From Lanius collurio (taxonomy: Eukaryota > Chordata > Aves > Passeriformes > Laniidae): a DNA stretch of 64,000 nt. The DNA is taken from positions 1,691,808 to 1,755,807 of the forward strand of contig JACBWW010000045.1 in NCBI GenBank assembly GCA_020086605.1, written 5' to 3'. Positions 1-12,279 of this stretch are shown here, in pieces. Under the pieces are notes generated by a model, which saw only the letters and a list, made by a program, of their open reading frames with translations, ran no database searches and had not been told where the DNA came from. How positions within the stretch are numbered: position 1 is the first letter of the stretch; every line of letters starts with the position of its first letter. Made by a program: the position numbers and the translations under genes.

Positions 1-378
1 GTGGCCCAAAGTTTCTCTGTGATCGTGAAATCATGGTGAGGGCAGAGGCTTTAGTGGGACCTTGTGAGAAACTTTGCAGACTGAAGGTATTTTCCATTTG
101 TTTTCTTTTCCTAAAGGAGCAAACAAATTATTGGTTATATTTATGGTGTTATTAAAGGATACAATATTGTGCTTGTTAAAGAAAAGGATGTGATGCTGTG
201 GTTGTTAGGGAATGTAGGAAAAGTAGTCACTGTTTGTTGCAAAGGATGCTTCAGAACTTTTTGGGTTGGATCCTCTCCTGATTTGCCATTGATGTTCCTT
301 TACTTCTGTGTCTTTGCTTTAGCTGGGAGGTGTAATTTTTGTGAGGGGACAAATTGCAGTGTTTTCTGTTTGTTTCAG

Positions 379-457
379 ATGAGGGACCTGAAGGCTGTTG
401 GGAAGAAGTTTGTCCATGTGATGTATCCCAGGAAGAGCAGCGCGCTCCTCAGGGACT
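379..457 (+). CDS. YIPF6: YIPF6 coding exon (first in window)
   Basis: The exon follows a pyrimidine-rich acceptor ending tttcag and ends at donor t|gtacgt. It encodes MRDLKAVGKKFVHVMYPRKS through LLRD plus the first base of a Trp codon (phase 1). This is the cytosolic segment just before the first membrane span. Confidence 0.95.
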
Positions 458-2720
458 GTACGTGCTGGGGCCTTCCTCATTTCCAGAGGGTGCTTTGCCT
501 CGAGGAGAGAGGCAAAATCCAGTGGGACAGGGATTCAGGAGTGTTGAACATCCTGCTCTGAACAGCAGAGATGACAGCTGGGGTATCACCAGGGCTCTGT
601 GGCAGGGTGGCGTGGGGCAGGATGGGTGGAACTGGCAGCTTTAGCAACTGGTGGGTCTTGAATGGATTTTATTATAGGTCATGGTGTAGGATGCTGAACA
701 AGAAAATTGTAAAGCAGTGAGATGTGGAAAATGGCACCTTGGGAGTTGGGCAAGGGGCTCTGTCCCTCCCAGGAAAGAGGAACTGAGATGGTTCTGTGAC
801 TTTTGTGATGTGTTTTCCCTCTCCCTGCAGGGGATCTGTGGGGCCCATTGGTTCTGTGTGTCTCCCTGGCTCTGTGAGTATTCTGGGGGAATTTGGGGTT
901 TTGTAGCCCAGTGCATGAGGGAAATAAGACATTAAAAATTGCTAGTTAATTGGTTAAGATCAACTTTATGTGATCCCTGCCTGTCTTGTGCAAGCACTGC
1001 TTGGTTAGGTTCTCTGATAAAATGTGTTTGTGACACTTCAATCCCATTAGCACCTCCTGCCCTTAAATTTAGAATTTAAAGATGAACTCTTCCTGGTCCC
1101 CTGTCCTAGGAATGGTTTAACTGAAGGTGTCTGGATTGTCCTGATTTGGCTGTGGTGCCTGCATCCCATAGTTATGTCAAGCTTTCTCTAAGGCTGGTTT
1201 ATTCAATCCCACACTACTCTGCTGCCTTGAGAGGTACCAAAACTTTGGTACTTTAATTTTCATCTCAGCCTGTTGTCCATGGCTTGATTCCTTTCTGAAT
1301 GCTTTCATAGCCCTCAAAACAGGGAAACAAATGGACTGAAATCACCTCAGTTGAGCCACAACTATTTTCCTTTCCTGTGCAAAACAGGATATAACGAAAA
1401 TAAAAAATGGATGAAAAGCTGTGGGCCTGCAGCATAACTAGGGATCAGGGTTGGGGCTCCTGCTCTGGCACCTACTCCGGTCTAGGAAAACTCTGTCAAT
1501 TCTGGTGCCACTGTCTGTCTCTTCCCCGCTCCAGGATGCTGCAGGGTGGCTCTGCAGACAGCAAGGATGATGGAGGGCCCCAGTTTGCCGAGGTCTTTGT
1601 CATCATCTGGTTTGGGGCCGTTGTCATCACGCTCAACTCGAAGCTTCTGGGAGGGACCATGTGAGTGTGGGTTTGTTCCATGGCAGTTCAGGCTCTCCCA
1701 TGCCCGGAGTTCTGCCCTGCCTGCTCTGACTGCTGTTCCCTGTTGCTGTCTCCCTGTGCAGCTCCTTCTTCCAGAGCCTGTGTGTGCTGGGGTACTGCGT
1801 GCTGCCGCTGACCGTGGCCATGCTGGTGTGCAGGCTGGTGCTGCTGGCGGGTGCGGGCACCATCAGCTTCATCATCCGCCTCATCGTGGTGGGGGCCATG
1901 TTCGGCTGGTCCACCTTGGGTGAGTCCCTCCCGTGTGCCCTGCGTGGCTCGGTGCTTGGGGAGCTCGATCTGTGTTCGTTCCCTTGGGCAAAACCAAGGG
2001 ATGCTCTAGTCTGAGGTGTCCCTGGGCTGCTGAAGGGCTGTAGGAATAGTTCTTCCAATCCTCAAACTGGCAGAGGTTCAACCTCTGCTTCTGCTCCTGG
2101 TGATTTCCATGCTCATATGCAAATTGCCTTGGGCAGCAGAATAATGATTTAGTATTAAACTCTGTGAGACTGTTTGGTGGTTTATTCTATGATTATGTTT
2201 TAAATACTATTAGAAAATACTGATTTTGTGGAGATGTATTTGCACTATTTATCCTGTTCTTTATCTGTAAGTCTGGCTCTCATTTTACAGTGTTAATCAG
2301 CATTTATGGCCAGGCTGGTCGGGGCTTGGAGCAACCTGGGCTAGTGGAATGTGTCCCTGCCTGTGGCAGGGGTGGAACTGGATATCCCTTCCAAGCCAAA
2401 CCATGCTGTGATTCCATGATTCCATGATTTGTCATTCTGTATGATGAAGGAAGTTGCACTTGCTGATCACAGCCTGTTGGTTTGAGCAGTGGTTTCTTTT
2501 TCACTGCCATTGCAGTGCAGATCCCCACTGTAGTTGGCTGCCATGCAGTGGGGTCTCTGAGTGTTCTGCTGCTCCTGCTCCACGTGTTTGTGTCTCCGCA
2601 GCATCCACGGCATTCCTGGCAGACAGCCAGCCCCCCAACCGCAAGGCACTCGTCGTGTACCCCATCTTCCTCTTCTACTTCGTCATCAGCTGGATGATCC
2701 TCACCTTCACCCCCCAGTGA
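379..2720 (+). CDS. YIPF6: YIPF6, Yip1 domain family member 6 (3' part of gene, five coding exons)
   Basis: Coding exons are 379-457, 831-873, 1535-1660, 1762-1919 and 2602-2720. All have AG/GT borders and compatible phases. They encode 174 residues, which matches the C-terminal 174 of the 236-residue human protein (residues 63-236, recalled). The N-terminal ~62 residues are in exons upstream of the window. Recognisable stretches are MRDLKAVGKKFVHVMYPRKS, GGPQFAEVFVIIWFGAVV, CVLGYCVLPLTVAML and the C terminus FVISWMILTFTPQ. Five hydrophobic segments are visible, as expected for the Yip1 family of polytopic Golgi membrane proteins, which interact with Rab GTPases and act in ER-Golgi and intra-Golgi trafficking. 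The reading frame is intact with no odd residues. The ATG at 379 is an internal Met, not the start. Confidence 0.97.
831..873 (+). CDS. YIPF6: YIPF6 coding exon, first membrane span
   Basis: A 43-nt exon between ctccctgcag and gtgagt. It completes the split Trp codon and encodes DLWGPLVLCVSLA, the start of the first transmembrane segment. Confidence 0.95.
1535..1660 (+). CDS. YIPF6: YIPF6 coding exon, loop and second membrane span
   Basis: The exon lies between gctccag and gtgagt and ends in a split Ile codon (AT|C). It encodes MLQGGSADSKDDGGPQFAEV followed by the second membrane span and SKLLGGT. This is nearly identical to the human segment in the conserved Yip1 domain. Confidence 0.95.
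1762..1919 (+). CDS. YIPF6: YIPF6 coding exon, third and fourth membrane spans
   Basis: It is separated from the previous exon by a short 101-nt intron. It encodes SFFQSLCVLGYCVLPLTVAM, VCRLVLLAG and IIRLIVVGAMFGWST, the third and fourth hydrophobic segments. It ends phase 1 at g|gtgagt. Confidence 0.95.
2308..2430 (+). mobile_element. CR1 LINE 3' end fragment in YIPF6 intron
   Basis: The sequence contains the typical avian CR1 tail: ggcttggagcaacctgggct, then a run similar to tgtccctgcc...ggtggaactggat, and ends in a short repeated attccatg microsatellite. It is truncated and diverged, lies in the last YIPF6 intron, and is in the sense orientation. Confidence 0.85.
2602..2720 (+). CDS. YIPF6: YIPF6 last coding exon
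   Basis: Acceptor tctccgcag is followed by ASTAFLADSQPPNRKALVVY and the fifth membrane span, ending FTPQ and TGA at 2718-2720. The C terminus is the same as that recalled for human YIPF6. Confidence 0.96.
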
Positions 2721-2975
2721 GCACCATCCCGAGGGACTGGGACACGGACTGGACTTTTTCATGGACGCTGCAGTGAATCCTTGGCTTTATCTCTTTCTAA
2801 TTTATATATAGGGATACTGTAAAAAGGCAGGTTGTGGGATAAAGCCAGAGAGCTGCAAAAAGTACTTGTTTGTGTGTCCCTCTTTGTGAAAGATACTGAG
2901 GTCCAGCTGCTGAGGTGTTTATTTAGCCCTGTTCTGTACTGGTGTTAAATAAACAATGCCCACTGGGACAGGGAT
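2721..2975 (+). other. YIPF6: YIPF6 3' UTR (short form)
   Basis: The sequence runs from the stop codon to just beyond the AATAAA at 2948-2953. No coding potential is seen. A longer UTR is possible because further AATAAA hexamers occur at 3857-3862 and 5261-5266, and no protein-like segment lies between them. Confidence 0.6.
2948..2953 (+). terminator. YIPF6: Candidate poly(A) signal of YIPF6 (proximal)
   Basis: A canonical AATAAA lies 228 bases after the stop codon, followed by a T/G-containing stretch. It is the nearest usable signal. The distal hexamers at 3857 and 5261 are alternatives. Confidence 0.6.
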
Positions 2976-5900
2976 TGTTCCATCTGAGGAGAGAGCAGGA
3001 GATCCTGGATTTTCAAGCTGTTGGGAGATGAAGTTTGCACGACCTGGCAGAATTCCTGCCTGTGCCTGGATTCTCACTGAAGATGAAAATGCCTTATCAA
3101 ACCATAGAACTTCACTGAAATGATGTGTGGAGAGGAAAGAGACATGTCTGACTCCTTTTCATTCTCTTGTAGAGTGGTGGGATGTGCACCCAGGGCATTG
3201 TGGGACTGGGGCTTTCCTAGGAGAGGAGAGTTCAGTCAAGACTCAGCTGGGTCTCTTTGGAGAGAACTGGAGCTGGTAGCAGGGAGTTGCTTTTGCCTGT
3301 ATCCATGTGTTGTGTGTGTCCATCCCTTCATGTGGCAGGAAGGAGGGTTCCAACTTGGTGCCTTCAGCATTGCATCCATGAAGGGACTGTGGGCTCGCTG
3401 CACGTTACAGACCTGTGACCACAGGGGGCAGAGCTCAGAGTCCTGTGGAAATGCTGAGACTGCTTTGTAGCAGGGACTGGGCTCTCACTCTGCATATGGG
3501 AAGGGAAAATTCCCTAGAAAGTACTATGAATGTATATCTGATAAAAACAAGACCTTCTGTGCAGGAAGTTGAGGTTTTGCTGCACAGGCTGTTTGGGTCT
3601 GAAAAACCAGACCAGGGCTTGGGCCCCGGAGTGTTAAAACAGCTTGAAGGAAGGGAAGTAAATGGTACTCGAGGTGGTGGCTGCTCTGAGGATATGAATT
3701 CTGCTCTTTCCTGCCTCTGTGACTGTTCCTTTGGTTGTTCACGAGGCCAGCAAGGAAATGTGTGCAAATGTGCAGTTTGTTCCCTTATACTTCCCATGAG
3801 ATGTCAGACACTGTTCTGAGGGTTGTTTTGTGGGGTTTAGTTTTGCTTAATCTTTTAATAAAAGGGAAGGAGCTCTTCTGATCACTGCAGGTGCATCATG
3901 TACCTCTCCTGGGTACAGGTGTGCAAGAGTCAGGTGTATTTTGGCACAGACATTGGGAGCTGGGAATTGCTTTTGGAAACTGTACAGAAATGATTCCTGT
4001 TGTCTGTTGTCCTGAGTCAGCAATCCATGATATATCTGGGGTGAAAAAGCTGCTGTAAAATGTCCTTTTTCCTACATTTGTGCAGATAGACTGAAGCTGA
4101 GGTCTGTGGGTTCAGCTGAGGTGTGAATGTGCCTAATTTCTAGTTCTATGTGCAAGAGCAGTCTGTGCTGTAAACACTGGCGGTGGGTGGGAGTTGGGAT
4201 GGAAATTGCTGAGTTTCAGATTAAAAGTGCATTTTTGCATTTGTGGATAATGAGCTACTGTGTGTGGCAGGGCCTGGCTGTGGCACCAAGGGGCTGGAGG
4301 GGAGCTGTGGTGGTTTGTAGTCATGGGAGCCATGGAAAGGGGAATTTTTAAGCTTCCATTAAATTATTGCTGGTATGGAATATGGTTTTTCTTTTAAGTG
4401 TGCAGTTTTTCATTCATTTAAATGTTAGTTCAGCTTTTTGAAGCTAAGAAGAACTATTCAAGGGAAGTGGATGGTAAAGCTGTTGATGGCTACAGTGGGA
4501 TTCCTTGAGCCAAATCTTTCTGTCCTACCAGAATTTAACCACACATTCAAAGAAATCCTTGGATTCTCTCTGGGTCTTGTGACTTAAGCTGCTGTTCTAT
4601 CTGAAGGATAATTGGAGTAGCATTTAATTGATCCAGTAATATTTTGAATTTTTTTACATGACTTCAGAAAGTCCAACAGCCCAAACTGGTGTTTGTTCCT
4701 CAGCCAGCCCTGGAGGTCCTGCAGAGCCCCCGCTGTCCCTCGGCGAGCGGGCGGTCCCAAAGCCAACAGGACATGGGCACATTAAACACAACCAAACCAT
4801 TTTGGTTCAGGGAAACAAAATGCCTCAAGCTTGTTTGGTATTTGCATATGCCTAGAATTAATTAATTGATAGTCCTTTAGACTGCTGATGTCGCCTGGGA
4901 GTGCTGAGTGTTCATGTCCCTTATCCTGTCCAGCCAGGTGTGCAGTGCATCCCTCCCAAGGGCCCTGCAGGGGAGTGATCCCAATCACCTCAACAGGTTT
5001 AATTTGTGCTGGAAATATCTGTGGTAAGAACTGTTGTGCTTTCCGTGGGGGAAAGGCTTTTTCTTCTTGTTTAAAGCTGCTGTGGAAGGGTGACAAGGAG
5101 AAGCAGCTGTGTTGCCTGTAATGGAGTGTTTGAACTGCTCTGCAGAGAAATGGCTGAGTTTCCAATGCACAGACCAGGCTTTCTTTCCTACTAGGATTTT
5201 TTTGATACTGTTTATCCGCAGAAGTTGTTGTATATGTTTAATTTTGATCTATTTAATACCAATAAAAAGGAAAAGAATTTTTTCGTTTTAACTCAAAAAA
5301 TTCAAACAAGCTGAAGGTCACGTGGGCAATGTGACATGGATGGAAGCTCTGTGCTCTCTGTACCCGTGGCACCTGCAGTACCAGGAGCTCCCCAGGCCTG
5401 GCTGGAGCAGGAGGGGGAAAGCTCCCCAGTCCCTACCCTCATGTTCCCCTGGCCGGACAGGAAGAGCAGGACACGTGGGCCACGCGTGCCAGAGTCCCTG
5501 AGGCTGAGCTGGGTCATTGCCCTGCCCAGGCTCAGATCCTGCTGGTGCTCACAGACAGCTTGGGGAGGGAGCAGTGGTGCTGGTGTACCCCAAAATCAGG
5601 GTTGCAGTGGTTTCAGGGCCAGGAGGTCTTGGGAGCTCCCCAAGGGACCTGTGTGTGCCCCAGCCATGCTTACCGGTGATCACTGGAGGCTGAACGGGAC
5701 AGGGGCAATGGGGGAGCAAAAACCTGGTAGGAAGGGGCCTGATGGGTGAATGGATATCAAGACCCATTCCAGCCTGGCTAATAAAGCAATTACAATTAAC
5801 CCCCATTAGTGCCCTGACTAATGAACCAATACCAATTAAAGCCATCCTTGAGCCACACCAGGATTTGAGGTGGTGGCCAGGAATCTGTCCACACTCTTGC

Positions 5901-7731
5901 ACTGTGCTGTAGGCTGACAGTGAGGACATCCCATGACACGACCCTGGCTAGGGAGCCTTGGCCTGGAGCTGTGGCAGCAGGGACACGCTGCCCCTGTGCT
6001 AGGCATGGGCTGCGGGGCTGGGGAAGGCCACCATGGCCCGGTGGTCACCAGAGGGCGGCAGGACCGTTCCGTCCCTCGCAGCCTTTTGCAGATTAGTTTT
6101 CACCTCCTCGTGGTTTCCGGCACCCCCGGGAGCTCTGGGGAGCACAGCCAGTGGGCTCGGTCCCGCAGACAGGACCCAGGCAGCCCCAGGAGGTGAGTTG
6201 TGAGCTGCCAGCCTCAGCCACCAGCTCGGGCTGTGGTGCATCATCTGCCTGTGCTGCAGGGTTTCTGCCTGCTCAGCGATGGGCAAGAGGATGCTTTCAT
6301 TAAACAAGGGGAATTAAAAAAAAAAAAAAAGACAATTTACCGGTCCTGGATGGAAATGTAACTGTTCTGCTCAAAAGAGATGTTCCCAAGTGCAGCTCTT
6401 GGCTTTGTAGTTACACTTTGTTTGGATAAAGCTCGAATTTAGCATTTTTGTCCCCCAAGTGAATCTTTTAAGGCAAATTTTCTGCATGCTGAATCGTACC
6501 CCAGGGTAAATGAATGGGGCAGGTCACAGTGGAAGGAAGAACTTTCCCAGTAAAATCAGGAAGTAACGCATACAGTGCAGCAGCTGGCAGCTGAGACTGT
6601 GAACCTGGTTTCTGACCTTTGGCTTTCCTGGCAGAGAAACTAGGTAACATGGCTGCAGGAGCTGGAAGTCAGGCCCGAGGCTGCTGAATCTCCTCATTGC
6701 AGGTACTCAATGCAAGGGCAGTGACGGGTGGGACAGGACATGCTGTGCCCAGCACGGAGGTTCCTCAGCAGAGATGGGGAGAGCGTCACCAAGGGCAGGT
6801 GTGACAGCCCAGTGCAGGGGGAAGCTGCTGGGACAGACACGAGGGTCGCTGCATTGCTCTGCTCTCACCTTGTCAGGGGCAATGCCTGTGCTGGGGGTTC
6901 AGGGTCTCTGAGAGAGAGGAGTGAAGGTTTGCTCTATTTATTCTGAATCTTAGATTCGTTGCATAAGTGCACTTCCTGATGCGGGAAGGACAGGTTTGGT
7001 GTTTCTGCCCCAGTTACCTTCCCTGAACCTTGTCCCCTCTGCCCACGTTTCAGGAAGGGAACAGGGCAGGTTTTCTGGGGTCCCACGGCTTCCCCATGCC
7101 TGGTACCTCAGCACAGCTGCGCTCTGAGCCCTCTGTGTCTGAGGAGCTGCTGTTTGTGCTGCTGAGGGAGGCAAGGGAGCATTGTCAGAGCCTTGGGGAC
7201 AGTGAGGCATGTGGGCAGGCAGGGTTCTGCCACCTGGGAACTCTGTTCTTCCCTGCTGTGCCCGAGAGGGAGGAGGTGGAGTGATTCCCGGCCTCCACCA
7301 AACTTCTCCTGCCTGTGCAGTAGGCTCCTCTCAGGAGCCTGAAGCACACCTCAGACAGAACCTGAAATCCATCCCAATGAGCCCCTTCCAAACCCCCAAT
7401 CTTCCCCCAGTGCTGCACTGCCAGCAGTGAAATGGGCACCATGTGGAGCACAACCTCCTCTGAAAGCAGAGAGGGAGTTTGGTATTTTAAGAGAGAAGTG
7501 AAGAATACAAACCCAGCTGGTTGAGCTGTGACCGTGGGTCCACGTGCTCTGCTGAGGAGAGCATGGACGTTCCTAGAGTATGGACCACAACACCCCTTTC
7601 TAATGGAATGGAATGAAAGGGAAAATGAGGACAAGCAAAATAAATGTAGTCTCCTGTGTGGGTCTTGCTAATGAGTTATGGTTTTACATTGCCAGCTTTG
7701 CCAGTGGTGGCGAGGGTTCCATCCACAGGCA
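2976..7731. other. Intergenic region, no recognised gene
   Basis: Apart from possible distal YIPF6 UTR up to ~5,290 and an A-run at 6,316-6,330, I see no convincing exon here. A short open stretch at 7,055-7,201 is flanked by a good acceptor (cgtttcag) and a donor-like a|gtgagg. It reads as protein-like (SEELLFVLLREAREHCQSLG) but has no identified partner exon. Confidence 0.5.
6316..6330. repeat. A homopolymer run
   Basis: Fifteen consecutive A bases. They are not linked to a recognisable retroposed element upstream. Confidence 0.9.
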
Positions 7732-8238
7732 ATGGAGCCAAGGAGCACTGAGCATCAAGCAAAGCCACCAGCATCTCCAGGCCAGCAGCATGAGCTGCTG
7801 AGCCCGCTCTCTTCCTTGTCAGCTGAAGATGAAGATGGTGTCCATGGCTTCCTCTGTCCAAAGAGCAGTGAGTGCAGTCCTGAGGATGAGCCTGGTTATG
7901 AGCTGATCCATGACAAATCCTTGCCATCCCTGTGGGGATCTTTTCCCAGGAGAACCAGGAGGCGCCGATCAAGATTTACCAGCCTTCCACAAGGACCTGC
8001 AGGGCACAGTGGGGATGCTACAGACCACTATAAAATTTTCAGCAGCAGTGAAGTATTGACCTTTGGTGAATGTTCCCAGACAAAGCCTGGGCATGTGCTC
8101 AGGCACAATGAAACAGATCTGGTGGGGCTGCTTGGGGCAGACCTGGGGAGAGCCCACAATGCTCTGGACTGGGAGGAAGAGGAGGTTAATGCCTTCTCTG
8201 TGTCTCCTGGGGAAGTGAAGACATGTCCTGGACAGCTG
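7732..8238 (+). CDS. Candidate upstream coding exon (possible long N terminus of STARD8)
   Basis: The frame is open from 7,678 to 8,403. An ATG at 7,732 sits in a good start context (G at -3 and at +4). The segment reads like a real protein: acidic AEDEDG, ECSPEDEPGYELIHDKSLP, a basic RRTRRRRSR cluster, and DWEEEEVNAFSVSPGE. It ends CTG|gtaagt, a consensus donor in phase 0. STARD8 exon 2 starts in phase 0, so joining the two would add 169 residues before KFTLLEDKKDA. An internal acceptor (cttccttgtcag at 7,822) means it could instead be an internal exon needing a phase-1 donor. DLC1 and STARD13 are known to have long isoforms with extra N-terminal sequence before the SAM domain, but I see no match to their conserved N-terminal motif. 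It could also be an unrelated gene or chance. No homologue is recognised. Confidence 0.27.
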
Positions 8239-11200
8239 GTAAGTGTTTCACATGGTGACTGTGGGTGCAAGTTCCCTGTGCCCCATTTCCTGCTCCCTCA
8301 AGGTGCCCAGGTGGTCCTGAGGTTGGGATGCTCTGGCAGACATGGATGCTTTTTCTTCTCTTTTACTCTGAACTCCTGCCTCAGGCTGATGATATGCAGT
8401 TGAAATCCAGTGTGTAAAGTTGCCTTTGTGTCCTTCAGCAGTTGATCTTACTACCCTGAGGGATTTCTGCCCAAATAGTGACTGGATTTCTGTTCATCCT
8501 GGGGAGGTGGCCAAGCAGAGCAGGGAGTGTGTTGGGGCTGAGGGCAGAATGTGTTCCCCAAGGCCCTGCAGGGAGGACAAGTCACGCTGGACAGGGGAAT
8601 TGGTACTGACTGTTTTCCTCTGTGTTTGGTCTGGGCGTTGTGGGCTTTTCCCTCACCTCCTCCTGTGCCTGTGGACCTGCAGGCTCCTGGCTGGGCTCTC
8701 TCACTGCAGTGTCTGCACTCCTCGAGCAACCTGTTTGTCTATCAGGTCCCACTAACATCTCTGTCCCCACTTTGAGTCCCTGTGCTTACAAGAAACTCAT
8801 GTGAACATAGTGGCTCTCGAGACCTCTGGTCTTGGTTATTTTGGTTGCAGAGAGCTCTAGGCTCCAGAGCCCTTGGAGCAGAGGAGGTGTGGGGGCCAGT
8901 GGAGCCACTGGAGCAGCCTTGTCCCCATGGCTCTTCTCCTGGTGCTTCCCCATCCCTGCCTCTGCTCTCATGCTTCCCACAGCTGCTGCTGCTGCAAAGC
9001 AGGAGCCTGAGAAGTTCATCGATATCTGTAGGAGAAACGCAGAGGGTGAATTTCAGAGCTCAGCAAGAACTGCTGGATTTCACTGGGATTGTGTTTTCTG
9101 GTTCTTTTCAAGTCTTTTTCTGGTGTTTTGTGTCCCTGTCTCAGGATCATAAACAGAACATGCAATTATTTATCCTGGGCACTGATTTAAAACCTTCCTC
9201 TCCCCGTAACTCTCCCCTCCCTTAGCAAAACCCACGGGGCTGAGGTCTGGGCTGGAGCTGCTGCCCCTTCTTTCTCAAGGCTTTGGAATTCTTCCCAGCA
9301 GCAGGAGCAGAAGCCCGAGACAGCCCAGCACAGGGTGTGGGGACAGCCCGGTCTGCACTGTGCCTACAGCCAGGACCTGTCCCCAGAAAACCTCTTCTAC
9401 CTCTTGATTCCCTTTGGAGTGGGGAAGCACGTGGCTGCAGCTCAGCCCTGTGGCACGGGGCTGGGAGCAGGATCCCTCTCCAGGACAAGCCTGGCAGCCC
9501 CCGCGGCCGCGGGGGGGCGAAAAGAATTCGCTGTCACATAATGAGGCTTTGTGTGTGTGAGGGTTGGCATAAAGGGTTTTCTGAAGCTGCCTCAGAGCCT
9601 TTCCTGGCGTCCCCAAAGAAGGCTGGCAATGGCACGTGGCTCCTGTCCAGCCTGGAAATGCCCTGGGGTGCGGTGCCCAGGGGCACGGGATGGGCACTTG
9701 GTGTCCCTGAGCATGGAACGTCTCTCCTTGTCCATGCCTGAAGGAAAGGAGTCTTTGGGCAGTGGTTTTGATGGAACAGATGCCGAGGGAAGATGTGCCC
9801 AGTGCTGGTTTGCTGTAAATCCTGCTTGATGCTCCTGCCAGGGGAGAGCACCGTGTCCCTGACAGCCCCACTGCTGCTGCCTTCCCATGCCTTGAGCCCC
9901 CTCAGCTTGCAGTGCTCTGCTCTCGGGGTGCCCACAAAACCAGCCTAGCTCTGGTGGGGTTTGACAGCAACCTCAGGCTCTGAGGGCAACTGGGGAGGGT
10001 CTCCTGGCTACTGGTCTCTGCACCATGGTGGAGCCAGGCAGTGGGTCATGGTGACAATCCTCTGGAGACCCCAGAGTGCTGGAGTGTGACAAACTGGGCA
10101 CTGGTGGCCTTGCAGAAACCCTTTGGTCCTGCCACCTCCATGCTCCCACCTGCTCAGGGCTGCATGCTTAGAGCCATCAGGGGGTTTGACTCTTGGCACT
10201 GAGGAGCTGTCAAGTCCCCCATCCTGTGTCCCATTCCTGATGCCATATCCCCAGTTGTGCTGAGAAGCTGCACTGGACAGGGTTTGCCTCTGGATTTGGG
10301 TGTGGGAAACTTGGTACATAAATGGCCCAACCCTCCTCCATCAGAGGAGGCTGATGTGGATTCATGCCGGGGATTCAGCTTGCAGACACCTGCTCTTGCA
10401 GGGAGCCAGCACTGCACCTGACAAGATTCCTCTGTCCTGGGAGTTAATCCCAACCCTTGTCCAGAATTAGGGCTGGGATCCTCCCTAGACAGCAGCTGTC
10501 ACCAGAACTATGTGCAAAAATACCCAAGTAGCTCAGATGCAGTTTATTACTTGGCACTTCATTGTGCCAGCCAGAGGAGGAGGTGCCCCTGTCACCTGTG
10601 GTTGTTTTTTAGCTGCTGAGTGTGCTGTCAGTGGCAGGTACCAGGGGCGTGTGTGAGTGTGTGAGTGTGAGTACACACGTGGGCTGCCAGCCCCATGCCG
10701 CTCTCGGGCGTTTCGCCACGGGAGCCTCCCTGCTCCAGCTAATAATAAGAACTGCTGCAATTCCTTGGGCTGCTCTGGTGCCTGCCTTGGGGGCAGGGGA
10801 TTAATGTCTCAGGATTAATGTCCCAGACAGGCTCCAGCAGCTCAGTGCTATTCCCAGGGGAAGGAAAAACTGCCTGGTGAGCATTCTGCTTATGTCCTCT
10901 TTTGTACTTAAAAATGCAGCCTGATTTATATTTATTGTTCTCACAAAGGCATCTGGAAGATAACTCAGTGCAGCAGCAGCAGGTTTTTGCTGGAGTTCTG
11001 TCCTGCATCGGAGTCTCTGTAGACAACCCCAGACAGTAACTCTTGGGTGCTTGAATACAAATGGATTTAAAACTGAGTGGGAATATGGCTCTCAAAAAAA
11101 CTCTGTTTCCTTCTGTATCACTTGGGTCTATCTGTAATTTGTGTGTGTTGTCTATAGTATCTCAAAAATGTCACCATATCACTTATGCTCTTTTAAGTGC

Positions 11201-12279
11201 ATTTAAATAGTCCCATGCTGAGCACAGGCCCCTGTTGAACTCCCCAAGCTTTCTGTCTCTGGGAATAGGGGCAGGAGCACCCCCGCACTGGTGCAGCAGA
11301 AATTCCCCAAAACTATCATGGACTGTTTTTTTTTCAGTGAAATTGGGAGGTTTTGCCAGTCTGTGAGGATTAGTCAGCTGCAAAGTTTGTTTGGCTTTTG
11401 TGTGTGTGCTAAATCAGTCAATGTTTGTGAATTCTCTGACTGGTGTTTGCAAACTGGAGCATCCTGTGTGGGGAAACGCACAGACCCATCTGTGCCAGGA
11501 ACCCTTCTGGGGACAGGGAGTGTGGGGGGCTTCCTGCAGCCCTGGCTGAGGCCATGAGCCCTTGGGTTGTCTCTGGGAGTCCATTGTACATCTGGGCTAA
11601 GCAGAAGTGTCACTGGTGTTGGAGGGTGAATCTTCAGCAAGACACAAGGGCCATCAGTGCTGGGAGAGGGGACATCCCACAGTGCTGCCTCAGCCCTCGG
11701 GAAGGGGTGTGCTGAGGGGATGCCATGGGACTGGCCTGTGGGATGGAGGGATTGATGCCTTTAGCCCCAAAAGGCTCTCCGGGCTCCTGCCCTGCTCACA
11801 CGAGCACTTCCTTCTGCCGCAGGAGCTGCACATGGGGATTAAGCAATTGCCTAATTATCCATCCCAGAGAGAAGCTTTCCTTCAGCGCTGGGGCTCCGGT
11901 GCAGCCTGTGGCTTGAGTGGCATCCCGACATCCCCATGTGTCCTGCACCCTGGCAGGAAGTCTCCATGCCCAGCCCATCCCACCTGTGAGCCATTTGAGA
12001 CTGGAGCACATCGGGATTATTTTAAATGAGGAGCTTTTTGATGGAGAAGCAGTGGTGACAAGTGGGCAGGGGGCTCACTGGTGGCATGGGGCAGCTGCGG
12101 GAAGCTGGGGAATGTCTTCTGCTGCCCTTGGATATTCACATCTCTCAGCTGGTTTCTTGTGGTCTGGCCGTGATGGTGCCTCTTTGGTGGCAGCAGAGAC
12201 AGTTGGGCTCTTGGGCTGGAGCTGAGCACCGAGGTCTGAGCAGGGGTGGCCCCGCAGTGGAGCCGCAGCCCTGGGGAGC

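Noticed and set aside
1..378. Possible further YIPF6 coding exon at the left edge
   Set aside because: No frame here matches the N-terminal YIPF6 sequence. The stretch behaves as intron up to the acceptor at 377-378.
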